From positions 1 through 39,703 of the forward strand of contig SIBZ01000004.1 in assembly GCA_009694955.1 (NCBI GenBank): DNA of 39,703 nucleotides. Reading direction: 5' to 3'. Source of the stretch: Candidatus Tayloriibacteriota bacterium (lineage in GTDB: Bacteria > Patescibacteriota > Minisyncoccia > Phycocordibacterales > UBA10002). This document shows, in pieces, positions 21,774-30,412 of this stretch (its first letter is position 1; each line of letters opens with the position of its first letter). The position numbers and the translations under genes are program-made. The notes beneath the pieces are model-generated. The model did not search any database. It was not told the origin of the DNA and was given only the letters and a program-made list of their open reading frames with translations.

Positions 21774-22763
21774 TTAGGCAATTTCAACGTCAACAAGTTT
21801 CAGCTTCATCCCGTAAAATTGGTCGCCGGTTATTATGTTAATTTTTCCTTCTCCGGAAAAAGGAGTATTGGTTGGGGGGACAATTTCACTCTGCCCCTTT
21901 GAAATTTTATATGATGGTCGTGTACTTTTTAAGAATAAATGATACGCACCTTCAGTTCGCGACTCGCCGGGTTTAAAGGTCAATCCCTTTCCCTCTGCCC
22001 ATAATTCATGTGGTTCACCCTCAATATCAATTCCATATCCAATGGCAAGATAATTTGCTTGCCTGAACATTTCCAGTTTTTCCGGTGAATCTCCGACAAG
22101 TTTTGTCGAAGGATCAACGGGAATCCATTGGCCATTACTCAACTTAATCTCAATCCACGAATGAGGCGATACTGGTTTACCAATTTCAGTTGATTTGAAC
22201 AATTTTTCTTTTGTATCGGTACGTTCGATATTTTTAATCGTTCCTGAATCGGAGTTCATAAAACATCCCTCGAGTCCGGCTTTCTCTGCAAGATATAAGT
22301 ACGCAACGGACAAATGCCTGCACACCCCGTAACCTTTTTCAACCAGTTCGGATAGGGGAACATTCATTGTTGAAAAACTATTCAGTCCGGTGTTTTTTGC
22401 GACCCATTGGGCAAGTTCAGGATCTGTTTCGGAAACTTTTTCTAAAACATCCTTGTGTGCGTACTGAATATTGTCTCTGAGTAAGTTTAGAATTGCCGCG
22501 GGACGTTCGTGCTCAGGTAAATTTTTGATAGCTTCCGCTTGCAAAACAAGATTGTGAACTTTTTCAGTCTCTTTGTCGATCAAAACCGAGAAGTTGGCAT
22601 AGCTTTTCCCTTCTTCTATGACGATGGGTTGCTTTTCTACAACAACTTTTACTTCGGGAGAACAGGGAGTATTTGTATCAAGTTCAAGATGTTTAAAAAG
22701 TACCACAGCTTGCGCAGAGTTTTTTTCAATTTCTATCCCATTCGGTTGTTTTAAGCCTTCCAC
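21774..22763 (-). CDS. Transglutaminase-like (papain-fold) protein
   Basis: The catalytic core shows a cysteine in KGYGVCRHLSVAYLYLAEKAG, a histidine in SPHSWIEIKL, and an aspartate in WIPVDPSTKL. This is the Cys-His-Asp triad of the bacterial transglutaminase-like superfamily (cysteine proteases or amidases). An N-terminal beta part of about 120 residues and a C-terminal part of about 90 residues have no recognised fold. No signal peptide is seen. The start is uncertain: GTG at 22763 (MEGLKQP) is preferred, while TTG at 22775 is possible. It is AT-rich compared with the neighbouring rpoC, like the NYN gene, which suggests these two were acquired together. Confidence 0.75.
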   Translation of the reverse strand: MEGLKQPNGIEIEKNSAQAVVLFKHLELDTNTPCSPEVKVVVEKQPIVIEEGKSYANFSVLIDKETEKVHNLVLQAEAIKNLPEHERPAAILNLLRDNIQYAHKDVLEKVSETDPELAQWVAKNTGLNSFSTMNVPLSELVEKGYGVCRHLSVAYLYLAEKAGLEGCFMNSDSGTIKNIERTDTKEKLFKSTEIGKPVSPHSWIEIKLSNGQWIPVDPSTKLVGDSPEKLEMFRQANYLAIGYGIDIEGEPHELWAEGKGLTFKPGESRTEGAYHLFLKSTRPSYKISKGQSEIVPPTNTPFSGEGKINIITGDQFYGMKLKLVDVEIA

Positions 22764-22784
22764 AACGCAAATCAATTACCTCGC

Positions 22785-22890
22785 GGCAAGCCGACGAGGT
22801 TTGACTCGAGGCTCCGCCACATTGTTAATATTGAAAACCAAAGGTTTTCAAACTTTCCTATGCGGTTCTCGCGGCAAGCCGCGAGGAAAT
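22785..22890. repeat. Cluster of inverted repeats upstream of the transglutaminase-like gene
   Basis: Three elements follow each other: CCTCGCGGCAAGCCGACGAGG, then TTGAAAACC-AAA-GGTTTTCAA (about 22832-22852), then CTCGCGGC-AA-GCCGCGAG (about 22867-22884). The first and third share the CTCGCGGCAAGCCG core in direct orientation. Confidence 0.6.
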
Positions 22891-22975
22891 CCGCTTCGCG
22901 TATTGTACCACTTCTGCTCAAAAAATCAAAGCAGAGAGCCGTAGAAATTAGGATGACATGGGGCGAAGGCTCCAC

Positions 22976-23004
22976 AAAACTCCCCGCAAACGGCGGGGAG
23001 TTTT
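22976..23004. terminator. rpoC terminator
   Basis: AAAACTCCCCGC (22976-22987) pairs with GCGGGGAGTTTT (22993-23004), a long perfect stem with T's. It lies 32 nt after the rpoC stop on the minus strand; a TTGGTTATTGG-type repeat fills the gap. Confidence 0.8.
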
Positions 23005-23035
23005 GTTATTCAGTCATTCAGTTATTGGTTATCCG

Positions 23036-26000
23036 TTATTCAGCCGGCTCTTCGAATGCGGGTTCCGGATAGAGCTCCGCTTGCATCTTCGCAATCATCG
23101 CGGCTTTCGGGCCTCCCTTGTAACCGGTGCCGGCGGGGATAAGACGTCCGATAATGACATTTTCCATAAGGCCTTGGAGACTGTCTTTGCTTCCACGTAC
23201 CGCAGAGTTGATGAGGACCCGAGTCGTGTGTTGGAAGGATGCAGCGGAAAGGAAACTTCGGCGCGAGAGCGACACTTCGGAAATACCCATAACGAGTGAC
23301 TCTGCTTTTGCTTCTTCTTCCCCCCGTTCTTTGGCACCTTCGTTTTCGCGTGAGAGTGTCAACGGGTCAACAACATCTCCTATCGAGAGCGCCGTGCCTC
23401 CCGCGTCCTTCACCTTCCGGCGGAAGAACATCTGGCGGACAATCGTTTCAATATGCTTGCGGGCAACCGTTTCTCCCTGGAGGTCGTAGGGTTTGGTGAC
23501 TTCACTGATGATGTATTCTTGCGCGCGTTCGCGTCCGCCGTACTTGAAGAGTTCGTCGATATCGGCCGCACCGTCGGTGAGGAGGTCGCCCTTCTTCACC
23601 GCGTCGCCAACCTTCACAAGCGGAATGCGGTTGTAGCTCGTGACGTACTCCGATTCGCTCTTCTTTTTCGTTTTGCTCTTATCGGCGATATCCGGAAGAA
23701 CCGTAATAATTTTTTCTTTGCCGAGGTCTTTGATTTCGGTAATGATGCCATCAACACGGCAGACGACCGCTGGGTTCTTCGGCGCGCGCTTCTCGAAGAG
23801 TTCTTCGACGCGCGGGAGACCTTGCGTAATGTCTCCGCCGAGTGTCGACACACCTCCAGTATGGAAGGTACGCATCGTAAGCTGTGTTCCCGGTTCGCCG
23901 ATGGCCTGCGCAGCAACGGTGCCGACCGCTTCGCCAAGTCCGACTATTTCGTGTTTACCGAGATCGAGTCCGTAACACTTCTGACAGATACCGGAAACGC
24001 TCTTGCACGAAAGCGGTGAACGTACCCATACCTCCTCTACTCCGGCTTCCTGCACTTTGAGCGCATCAAGCTTGGTAAGAAGGTCACCCTTCTTGAAAAG
24101 TACCGTACCCTCCGATGTAACGATATCGGCGGAAAGGAACCGTCCCTTGATATTCTTTGAGAGAATGGCGTCAATACCGGATGCGGAATTGCGAGAAATC
24201 TTAATACCTTCTTTCACACCGCAATCTACTTCACTCACCATTACGTCTTGCGCCACCACGAAAAGCTTACGGGTAAGGTAACCGGCTTTCGCGGTGTTAA
24301 GCGCGGTGTCGGTAAGACCTTTACGCGAACCGTGCGTGGTAATGAAGTATTCAATTGGCGTGAGACCTTCCTTCATACAGGAGAGAATCGGGAACTCAAT
24401 GGTTTCTCCGGCGGTGTTCTGGATAAGACCTTTCATACCGGCCATTTGCGTTATTTGCGAGAACGAACCGCGGGCACCGGAATACACCATATCGAAAACC
24501 GAGCCGTTTTTGTCGAGCGAGGCGGGGATGAGTTTCTCAACCTGTGCCTTGGCCGCGTGCCAGATTTCGATATTCTTCCGGAGACGTTCCTCTTCGGACA
24601 AGAGGCCGTCACGCCATTCCTGATACGCAACTTCGGATTTTTCTTTCGCCTTCTCAATCACGTCCGCTTTACCCTCCGGCACTTTCACGTCGTCGATACC
24701 CCACGTGATGCCCGAGTAGGTCGCGTATTTGAATCCGAACGCCTTGATGCGGTCCATAATGGACGGGATTTCCGAGATACCGTAGCGGTTGATGAGGTCG
24801 TCAACGAGCGAGGACATGCTCTTTCGTTCCATTTCCTTGTTGATAAACGCGTAATCGTTCGGGAGTACACTGTTGAAAAGGAGGCGCCCCACGGTCGTTT
24901 CAAACACTTTGCCTTCATACGCTTTGTATTTTTCCTGCTCGGTGGCGAGTACTTTAATCTTCGCGCGAAAATCAACCACATCGAAGTCCCACGCGGTAAT
25001 CGCGCTGTTGGGACGGGCGAACATCTTGCCTTCTCCTTTCGCGCCGGGAAGCACCTTGGTCATCCACCAGCACCCGAGCACAATGTCGAGCATTTTTCCG
25101 GATACAATAGGGTCGCCGGAGCCGGGCTTCAAGATGTTCTTGTGGGCGGCCATAATCTCCCTCGCTTCAAGCTGTGCTTCTTCAGAGAGTGGCACGTGTA
25201 CGGCCATCTGGTCACCGTCGAAGTCCGCGTTAAAGGCGGTACATACGAGCGGGTGCACTTGGATGGCGTTACCTTCAATCAGAACCGGCTGGAAGGCCTG
25301 AATACCGAGGCGGTGCAGAGTCGGCGCGCGGTTCAGGAGCACGTATTTGTTTTTGATAACTTCTTCGAGAATCGCCCAGACTTCCGGCACACCTTCTTCA
25401 ATGAGGCGTCCGGCTCCTCGAATGTTGAACGCGAGTTCGCGTTGTAACAGTTTGGAAATGACGAACGGTCGGAAGAGTTCGAGCGCCATATGTTTCGGCA
25501 AACCGCACTGGTGGAGTTTGAGTTCGGGACCAACCACGATAACAGAGCGTCCCGAATAGTCGACACGCTTACCGAGGAGGTTCTGGCGAAAGAGACCACG
25601 CTTGCCTTTCAGGTTATCCGAGAGCGACTTGAGCGGTCTTCGCTGTGAAGCGGTGAGCGCTCCCGCGGCGCCGGCGCCGTGACGGATGGAGTTGTCGATG
25701 AGGCTGTCAACGGCTTCCTGCAAAATGCGCTTTTCGTTACGCAAGATGACATCCGGCGCGTTGATTTCCTTAAGCTTTCGAAGACGGTTGTTGCGGTTGA
25801 TAACCCGGCGGTAGAGGTCGTTCACATCTGAGGTGGCGTAGCGCCCTCCGTCGAGCGGTACCATCGGGCGGAGCGCCGGAGGAATAACGGGAACTCGCGT
25901 GAGAAACATCCATTCGGGTCGGATATTCGCGGAAATCATTGAACGGATAAGGCTTAGCCTTTTGTTCAAACGGTCGCGTTCCACCGAGCTTGCCTTCTCT

Positions 26001-26722
26001 AGCTCTCCTTCAAGCGTCTTCTGGAGCACGTTCAAATCGAGCACCACGAGGAGGTCGTAAATCGCCTCCGCACCGACACCCGCTTCAAAGAGCGTGCCGT
26101 ATTTGAGCGAGAACGAATGAAATTGCACTTCATCAAGAACCGCCCCTTCGACAACGCCCTCTATTTCGCGCTTGGCCATAAGGTAGCGCTCTTTCAAAGC
26201 ATCGCGGTCTTTCTCCGTCGTAAGAGCCTTTACTTTGGTGCGGTATTCGTTCTCGAGGTCGCGCAGGAGTCTCGAGCGCTCTTCGGGCGCGACTTTCGTG
26301 ATGAGATATCCCGCGAAATAAATGACTTTTTCGAGCTCGGCCGAGGACATACCGAGAAGGAGTCCGAGGCGGGAGGGCATACTCCTGAGGAACCAGATAT
26401 GGGAAACCGGCGACGAGAGTTCGATATGTCCCATTCGCTCACGGCGGACAATCGAGCGCGTCAGTTCTACGCCACATTTCTCACAGACAATACCTTTATA
26501 GCGGACACCGCGGTATTTCCCGCAATAACATTCATAGTCGCGGTCGGGACCGAAGATGCGCTCGTCGAAGAGGCCGTTCTTTTCACTGCGCTGTGTTCGG
26601 TAGTTGATGGTTTCCGGCTTGGTGACTTCACCGAACGACCACTCCTTGATGTCGTCGGGCGACGCAAGTTTGAGGAAGACCGAGTCGAAGTCGTTGATGT
26701 TTGAGATGGTTTTGCTTTTCAT
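23036..26722 (-). CDS. rpoC: RNA polymerase beta' subunit
   Basis: The 1228-residue largest subunit contains the N-terminal zinc ribbon (CYCGKYRGVRYKGIVCEKCG). The switch and rudder region is followed by the catalytic loop NADFDGDQMAVHVPLS with the three Mg-binding aspartates. The bridge helix/trigger loop follows, with AKAGYLTRKLFVVAQDV and the second zinc site CKSVSGICQKCYG. The C-terminal region has AVGTVAAQAIGEPGTQLTMRTFHTGG. The length is close to the Bacillus protein, so no lineage-specific large insertion is present. It follows rpoB in the usual order, with a repeat-filled gap of 89 nt. Confidence 0.98.
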   Translation of the reverse strand: MKSKTISNINDFDSVFLKLASPDDIKEWSFGEVTKPETINYRTQRSEKNGLFDERIFGPDRDYECYCGKYRGVRYKGIVCEKCGVELTRSIVRRERMGHIELSSPVSHIWFLRSMPSRLGLLLGMSSAELEKVIYFAGYLITKVAPEERSRLLRDLENEYRTKVKALTTEKDRDALKERYLMAKREIEGVVEGAVLDEVQFHSFSLKYGTLFEAGVGAEAIYDLLVVLDLNVLQKTLEGELEKASSVERDRLNKRLSLIRSMISANIRPEWMFLTRVPVIPPALRPMVPLDGGRYATSDVNDLYRRVINRNNRLRKLKEINAPDVILRNEKRILQEAVDSLIDNSIRHGAGAAGALTASQRRPLKSLSDNLKGKRGLFRQNLLGKRVDYSGRSVIVVGPELKLHQCGLPKHMALELFRPFVISKLLQRELAFNIRGAGRLIEEGVPEVWAILEEVIKNKYVLLNRAPTLHRLGIQAFQPVLIEGNAIQVHPLVCTAFNADFDGDQMAVHVPLSEEAQLEAREIMAAHKNILKPGSGDPIVSGKMLDIVLGCWWMTKVLPGAKGEGKMFARPNSAITAWDFDVVDFRAKIKVLATEQEKYKAYEGKVFETTVGRLLFNSVLPNDYAFINKEMERKSMSSLVDDLINRYGISEIPSIMDRIKAFGFKYATYSGITWGIDDVKVPEGKADVIEKAKEKSEVAYQEWRDGLLSEEERLRKNIEIWHAAKAQVEKLIPASLDKNGSVFDMVYSGARGSFSQITQMAGMKGLIQNTAGETIEFPILSCMKEGLTPIEYFITTHGSRKGLTDTALNTAKAGYLTRKLFVVAQDVMVSEVDCGVKEGIKISRNSASGIDAILSKNIKGRFLSADIVTSEGTVLFKKGDLLTKLDALKVQEAGVEEVWVRSPLSCKSVSGICQKCYGLDLGKHEIVGLGEAVGTVAAQAIGEPGTQLTMRTFHTGGVSTLGGDITQGLPRVEELFEKRAPKNPAVVCRVDGIITEIKDLGKEKIITVLPDIADKSKTKKKSESEYVTSYNRIPLVKVGDAVKKGDLLTDGAADIDELFKYGGRERAQEYIISEVTKPYDLQGETVARKHIETIVRQMFFRRKVKDAGGTALSIGDVVDPLTLSRENEGAKERGEEEAKAESLVMGISEVSLSRRSFLSAASFQHTTRVLINSAVRGSKDSLQGLMENVIIGRLIPAGTGYKGGPKAAMIAKMQAELYPEPAFEEPAE

Positions 26723-26723
26723 A

Positions 26724-26811
26724 ATGAGTTGAAAGATTTAAGTTGTAAGATTTAAGGAGGACACCTCTTTTCTTAATTCTTTACGTTAATCTTGAATCTT
26801 TAATCTTAAAT
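26724..26811. repeat. TTAAATCTT-type repeat between rpoB and rpoC
   Basis: Units gatttaag, taagattt, cttaatct, tctttaat fill almost the whole 89-nt gap. No promoter or Shine-Dalgarno for rpoC is visible, so rpoC translation starts just after a repeat. Confidence 0.6.
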
Positions 26812-29800
26812 CTAACGAGCTCGTTCCCGTCTTCGCTCATAGGTGGTCGACCGCTTTGCCGGCATCTCAATTCCCGTTTCTCCTTCTTTCTTCAGTTCAA
26901 CATCAAGCGCAAGTCCTCGCAGAGTGTTCAAAAGTACACTGAACGAAGCCGGCGCGTTCATCGCTCCGATACGCTCACCTTTCACGATGGCGTCGAATGC
27001 CGCAGAGCGCCCCAGAATATCGTCGGACTTAATCGTAAGCATTTCGCGGAGCGTATATGCCGCGCCATGACCGAGAAGCGCCCAGACTTCCATTTCACCG
27101 AAACGCTGACCTCCACCTTGCGCTTTCCCTCCGAGCGGTTGCTGGGTGATAAGCGAGTACGGACCGATGGAGCGCATATGAATTTTGTCTTCCACCATAT
27201 GGTGAAGCTTCATAATGTACATATACCCTACGGAGATATCCTGGTTGAAGCCATCGCCGGTCCGGCCGTCGTACAGTTTCATCTTGCCTGTCGGTGCGAT
27301 ACCTGCCTTCACGAGTTCTTCCTTGATTTCAACATCCGTCGCTCCCGCGAATGGGGGCACGATTGCCTGATAGCCGAGCGTGTTCGCGGCAAGGCCGAGG
27401 TGTAATTCCAAAATCTGTCCGAGGTTCATACGGGAAGGTACACCGAGCGGAGTGAGAATCATATCCACCGGACGGCCATCGGCCATATACGGCATATCTT
27501 CTTCGGGAAGCACCTTGGAGATGACACCCTTGTTTCCGTGGCGTCCGGCGAGTTTGTCGCCGACCGAAGCGGCGCGCAATTCCGCGACTTCGATATGAAT
27601 GCGCTTAATGATGCCCGATTCGAGCTTGTCGCCCTTCTCGCGCGAAAATACTTTCACGCCGATAATGCGCCCACGCTTTCCGTTTTCCATACGCTTCGAT
27701 GTGTCTTTGACGTCGCGCGCTTTCTCACCAAAGAGAGAACGCAGGAGTCTTTCTTCCGGCGTAAGCTGTGTTTCGCCTTTCGGAGTGATTTTACCGACAA
27801 GAATATCACCCGGGCGTACTTCCGCACCAATGCGCACAACACCGTCTTCATCGAGGTTCTTAAGTTTGCTTTCGCCGACGTTCGGGATGTCGTGAGTCGT
27901 GATTTCGGGACCGAGCTTGGTGTCGCGGACGTTTACCACAAACTCTTCAATGTGCACGCTTGTGAACCGGCTGTCCTTGACGAGGCGTTCCGAAATAATG
28001 ATGGCATCTTCGTAGTTGGAACCTGACCACGACATAAAGGCAATCAGGATGTTCTGGCCAAGCGCCATCTGTCCGCGGTCGCTCGATGAGGTATCGGAAA
28101 GCACGTCTCCGCGGGAGACGTTTTGGTTGAGCGACACAATCGGGCGCTGGTGGAATGAGGTAAAGCCGTTGGTCCGCGAGAAATTAACGAGGGGGTATTC
28201 CTTCTCCTTTCCTTTCGCGTTTTTGAGAACAATTCGGCGCGCGTCGACGTGACTGATGATGCCGTCTTCGTCAGCAATGATAAGACGTCCCGTATCGCGG
28301 GCCGCCATCTCCTCGATGCCGGTCGCGACAAGCGGAGCTTCGGGGATAAGGCACGGAGTCGCTTGTTTCTGCATGTTCGAACCCATAAGCGCGCGGTTCG
28401 CGTCGTCGTGGTTCAAGAACGGAATCATAGACGTAGCGACGGAAAAGGCCTGATTGGTCGCGACGTCGATGTAGTCAATTTCTTCCCGCTTCACAAGCTC
28501 CGGCTTTCCGTTCAGACGAACCTCGGCTTCAGCGGCAAGAATGGTTCCGTCAGCGCCGTACTTCGTGGCGGCATGGGCGATTTTAAAGTTTTCTTCCTCG
28601 AGCGCGTTGAGATACTGCACCTCCTTGGTGATTTTTCCGTCCTTTACTTTCGCGTAAGGCGTTTCAATCATTCCGAAACTGTTGAGACGGGCGTAGGTTG
28701 AGAGGCGGAGGATGAGTCCGATGTTCGGACCTTCGGGCGTATGAATGGGACAAAGTCGTCCGTAGTGGGACGGATGCACGTCGCGGACTTCGAAGCCTGC
28801 GCGTTCACGCGTCAGTCCTCCGGGACCGAGCGCCGAAAGCGTGCGTAAATGTTCGAGCTCGGAGAGAATGTTCTCCTGTTGCATAAACTGCGAGAGTTGG
28901 TTCGTGGTGAAGAATTCCTTGATGCGCGCTTGGAGAGGTTTTGGCGAAATGAAGTTGACAGGGAGCGTCACGTCGGACTCGACGGTCGACATACGGTCTT
29001 GCACGTTGCGCTTGATTTGCGCCATACCGACACGGATTTTCTGCTGGAAAAGTTCGCCGACAAAGCGCACTCTGCGTGAACCGAGGTGGTCGATGTCGTC
29101 CTCCATCGCGTCGGCGGTGTTGTCGAGCGTGATGACATTGGTGACAATCGTGACAAGGTCGTTGAGCGAGATGACCCGGCGGTCCATTTCTTTCTCATCC
29201 ATCGATTTGCCGAACCGCTTATTAAAGCGGAACCGCCCCACTTTCGAAAGGTCGTACCGTTCCGTCTCGAAGATGGAGTTGATGAACTCTTTCGCGTTCT
29301 CGACGCTTCCGATTTCCCCGTCGCGCAGGCGCTTGTGGATTTCCATATAGGCCTCGTCGGTTGTCTTCGCGTGGTCTTTGGCGAAAGACGCCTTAAGATG
29401 GGGTTCGGCGGCGGGAGTCGTGGCAAAAAGGCTGAAAATCTGCTTTTCATCCTTGGCTCCGAGAATGCGCAGGAGTGAGGTAACGGCAAACTTGCGCTTG
29501 CGGTCGATGCGGACATAGAGTGCACCATCCACATCGGTTTCAATTTCAATCCACGCGCCGCGTGCGGGAATAATCTTTGCACCGAAGTATTTCCTGCCCT
29601 TGATTTCCTCTGCCGTGAAAAAGACACCGAATGAACGGGCGAGCTGAGGCACAATAACACGCTCAATACCGGAAATGATGAACGTACCGTGCTGTGTCTG
29701 AAGCGGAAAATCCGCCATAAAAATCTCCTGCTCTTTCACTGAACCGACAATTTTATTCTTAAGACGCACCGTGACTTTGAGCGGAGCTTCATAGGAGAGC

Positions 29801-30060
29801 TTGTTTTGCTTCGCGTAAAACTCGTCGAACTTCGGCTCCTGCAGTTTGAAACCGGTGAAATCCAGTTCAAACTTTTTGCCGGAGTAATCCTTAATTGAAG
29901 AGAATTCGGAAAACACTTCTTTGAGCCCCGTTTCAATGAGCCATTTGAATGACTCTACTTGAGGTTCAACGAGGTTCGGGAGCGTCGTGAGCGGGGCCTT
30001 ATAAGCGCCGAAGTGCTTCTGGGGCCGTGCCTGGGCGCTTGACGTGTATTCTCTGCTCAT
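26812..30060 (-). CDS. rpoB: RNA polymerase beta subunit
   Basis: The 1082-residue second-largest subunit shows the N-terminal PNLVEPQVESFKWL, the rifampicin region (QLSQFMQQENILSELEHL onwards), RAGFEVRDVHPSHYGRLCPI and TPEGPNIGLI. The C-terminal active-centre motifs include GDKLAGRHGNKGVISKVLP and QPLGGKAQGGGQRFGEMEVWALLGHGAA. It lacks the large lineage inserts of E. coli beta (1342 residues). Compared with E. coli, the rifampicin pocket has Gln for Asp516 and Thr for Arg529. A long leader with a terminator-like hairpin precedes it. No rplJL genes lie upstream, unlike many bacteria. Confidence 0.98.
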   Translation of the reverse strand: MSREYTSSAQARPQKHFGAYKAPLTTLPNLVEPQVESFKWLIETGLKEVFSEFSSIKDYSGKKFELDFTGFKLQEPKFDEFYAKQNKLSYEAPLKVTVRLKNKIVGSVKEQEIFMADFPLQTQHGTFIISGIERVIVPQLARSFGVFFTAEEIKGRKYFGAKIIPARGAWIEIETDVDGALYVRIDRKRKFAVTSLLRILGAKDEKQIFSLFATTPAAEPHLKASFAKDHAKTTDEAYMEIHKRLRDGEIGSVENAKEFINSIFETERYDLSKVGRFRFNKRFGKSMDEKEMDRRVISLNDLVTIVTNVITLDNTADAMEDDIDHLGSRRVRFVGELFQQKIRVGMAQIKRNVQDRMSTVESDVTLPVNFISPKPLQARIKEFFTTNQLSQFMQQENILSELEHLRTLSALGPGGLTRERAGFEVRDVHPSHYGRLCPIHTPEGPNIGLILRLSTYARLNSFGMIETPYAKVKDGKITKEVQYLNALEEENFKIAHAATKYGADGTILAAEAEVRLNGKPELVKREEIDYIDVATNQAFSVATSMIPFLNHDDANRALMGSNMQKQATPCLIPEAPLVATGIEEMAARDTGRLIIADEDGIISHVDARRIVLKNAKGKEKEYPLVNFSRTNGFTSFHQRPIVSLNQNVSRGDVLSDTSSSDRGQMALGQNILIAFMSWSGSNYEDAIIISERLVKDSRFTSVHIEEFVVNVRDTKLGPEITTHDIPNVGESKLKNLDEDGVVRIGAEVRPGDILVGKITPKGETQLTPEERLLRSLFGEKARDVKDTSKRMENGKRGRIIGVKVFSREKGDKLESGIIKRIHIEVAELRAASVGDKLAGRHGNKGVISKVLPEEDMPYMADGRPVDMILTPLGVPSRMNLGQILELHLGLAANTLGYQAIVPPFAGATDVEIKEELVKAGIAPTGKMKLYDGRTGDGFNQDISVGYMYIMKLHHMVEDKIHMRSIGPYSLITQQPLGGKAQGGGQRFGEMEVWALLGHGAAYTLREMLTIKSDDILGRSAAFDAIVKGERIGAMNAPASFSVLLNTLRGLALDVELKKEGETGIEMPAKRSTTYERRRERAR

Positions 30061-30109
30061 AATGAGTGTACGTTTTATTAAAAACTGCTAAAAGCTCTCC
30101 CACGTGCAC

Positions 30110-30144
30110 AAAAGAAAAAGGCCCTCGGTCTCTCGGGTCTTTTT
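30110..30144 (-). terminator. Terminator-like hairpin inside the rpoB leader
   Basis: On the minus strand AAAAAG-ACCC pairs with GGGC-CTTTTT (30115-30124 with 30135-30144), followed by CTTTT. It lies between the promoter (30249-30277) and the rpoB ATG, so it can act only as an attenuator of rpoB or as the end of a short RNA. Confidence 0.6.
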
Positions 30145-30160
30145 ATTTGAATAGATTGAT

Positions 30161-30232
30161 TTAGTTGATGCTTAGCAAGATTAGAGAGGACAACGCCTTT
30201 AATCCTTGCCCGCAGTGCCGGAACACACTCAT
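30161..30232 (-). CDS. Possible 23-residue leader peptide upstream of rpoB
   Basis: An ATG 10 nt after the predicted start site opens a 23-codon frame (MSVFRHCGQG ... ILLSIN), which ends 17 nt before the attenuator-like hairpin. It has five leucines and ends well placed for attenuation. No Shine-Dalgarno is seen and the frame may be chance. Confidence 0.25.
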   Translation of the reverse strand: MSVFRHCGQGLKALSSLILLSIN

Positions 30233-30248
30233 TCCGCAGGTGCCAAGG

Positions 30249-30277
30249 AGTCTAGCCTAAAGCACCTTTCTTGTCAA
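30249..30277 (-). promoter_or_regulatory. Strong sigma-70 promoter of rpoBC
   Basis: On the minus strand TTGACA (30272-30277), a 17-nt spacer and TAGACT (30249-30254). The start site is near 30242, which leaves a leader of about 180 nt. Confidence 0.75.
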
Positions 30278-30333
30278 TGGGGTTATCCACAGGCTGGATG
30301 TTTCGTCCTTTCTGCTTCCCTTTCCCCCTTTCT

Positions 30334-30384
30334 GTCATTCCAGCCCATCTATAACCTTGTGGGGGGAGAGCTGGAATCCAGATT
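30334..30384. repeat. REP-like element, 'TCATTCC ... GGAATCCAG' family
   Basis: GTCATTCCAGC and GCTGGAATCCAGA form an inverted repeat around a short loop. A second copy, more compact, lies at 36486-36516. The family is widespread in bacteria and often translates as VIPAKAGIQ or SFQRKLES. Confidence 0.7.
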
Positions 30385-30399
30385 GGATGCCTCATATGT

Positions 30400-30405
30400 T
30401 ACAAT
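30400..30405 (+). promoter_or_regulatory. Extended -10 of the MFS gene, leaderless arrangement
   Basis: TGT-TACAAT ends 7 nt before the ATG at 30413. The -35 position is poor, as is usual for extended -10 promoters. Confidence 0.6.
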
Positions 30406-30412
30406 GTCGCGT

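Noticed and set aside
24248-25447. Long open frame (399 codons) on the plus strand
   Set aside because: It is antisense to rpoC, whose catalytic motifs lie on the other strand; such shadows are common at this GC content.
30206-30412. Longer N-terminus of the MFS transporter
   Set aside because: The segment runs through a REP-like element and the rpoB promoter; the family N-terminus starts at 30413 behind an extended -10.
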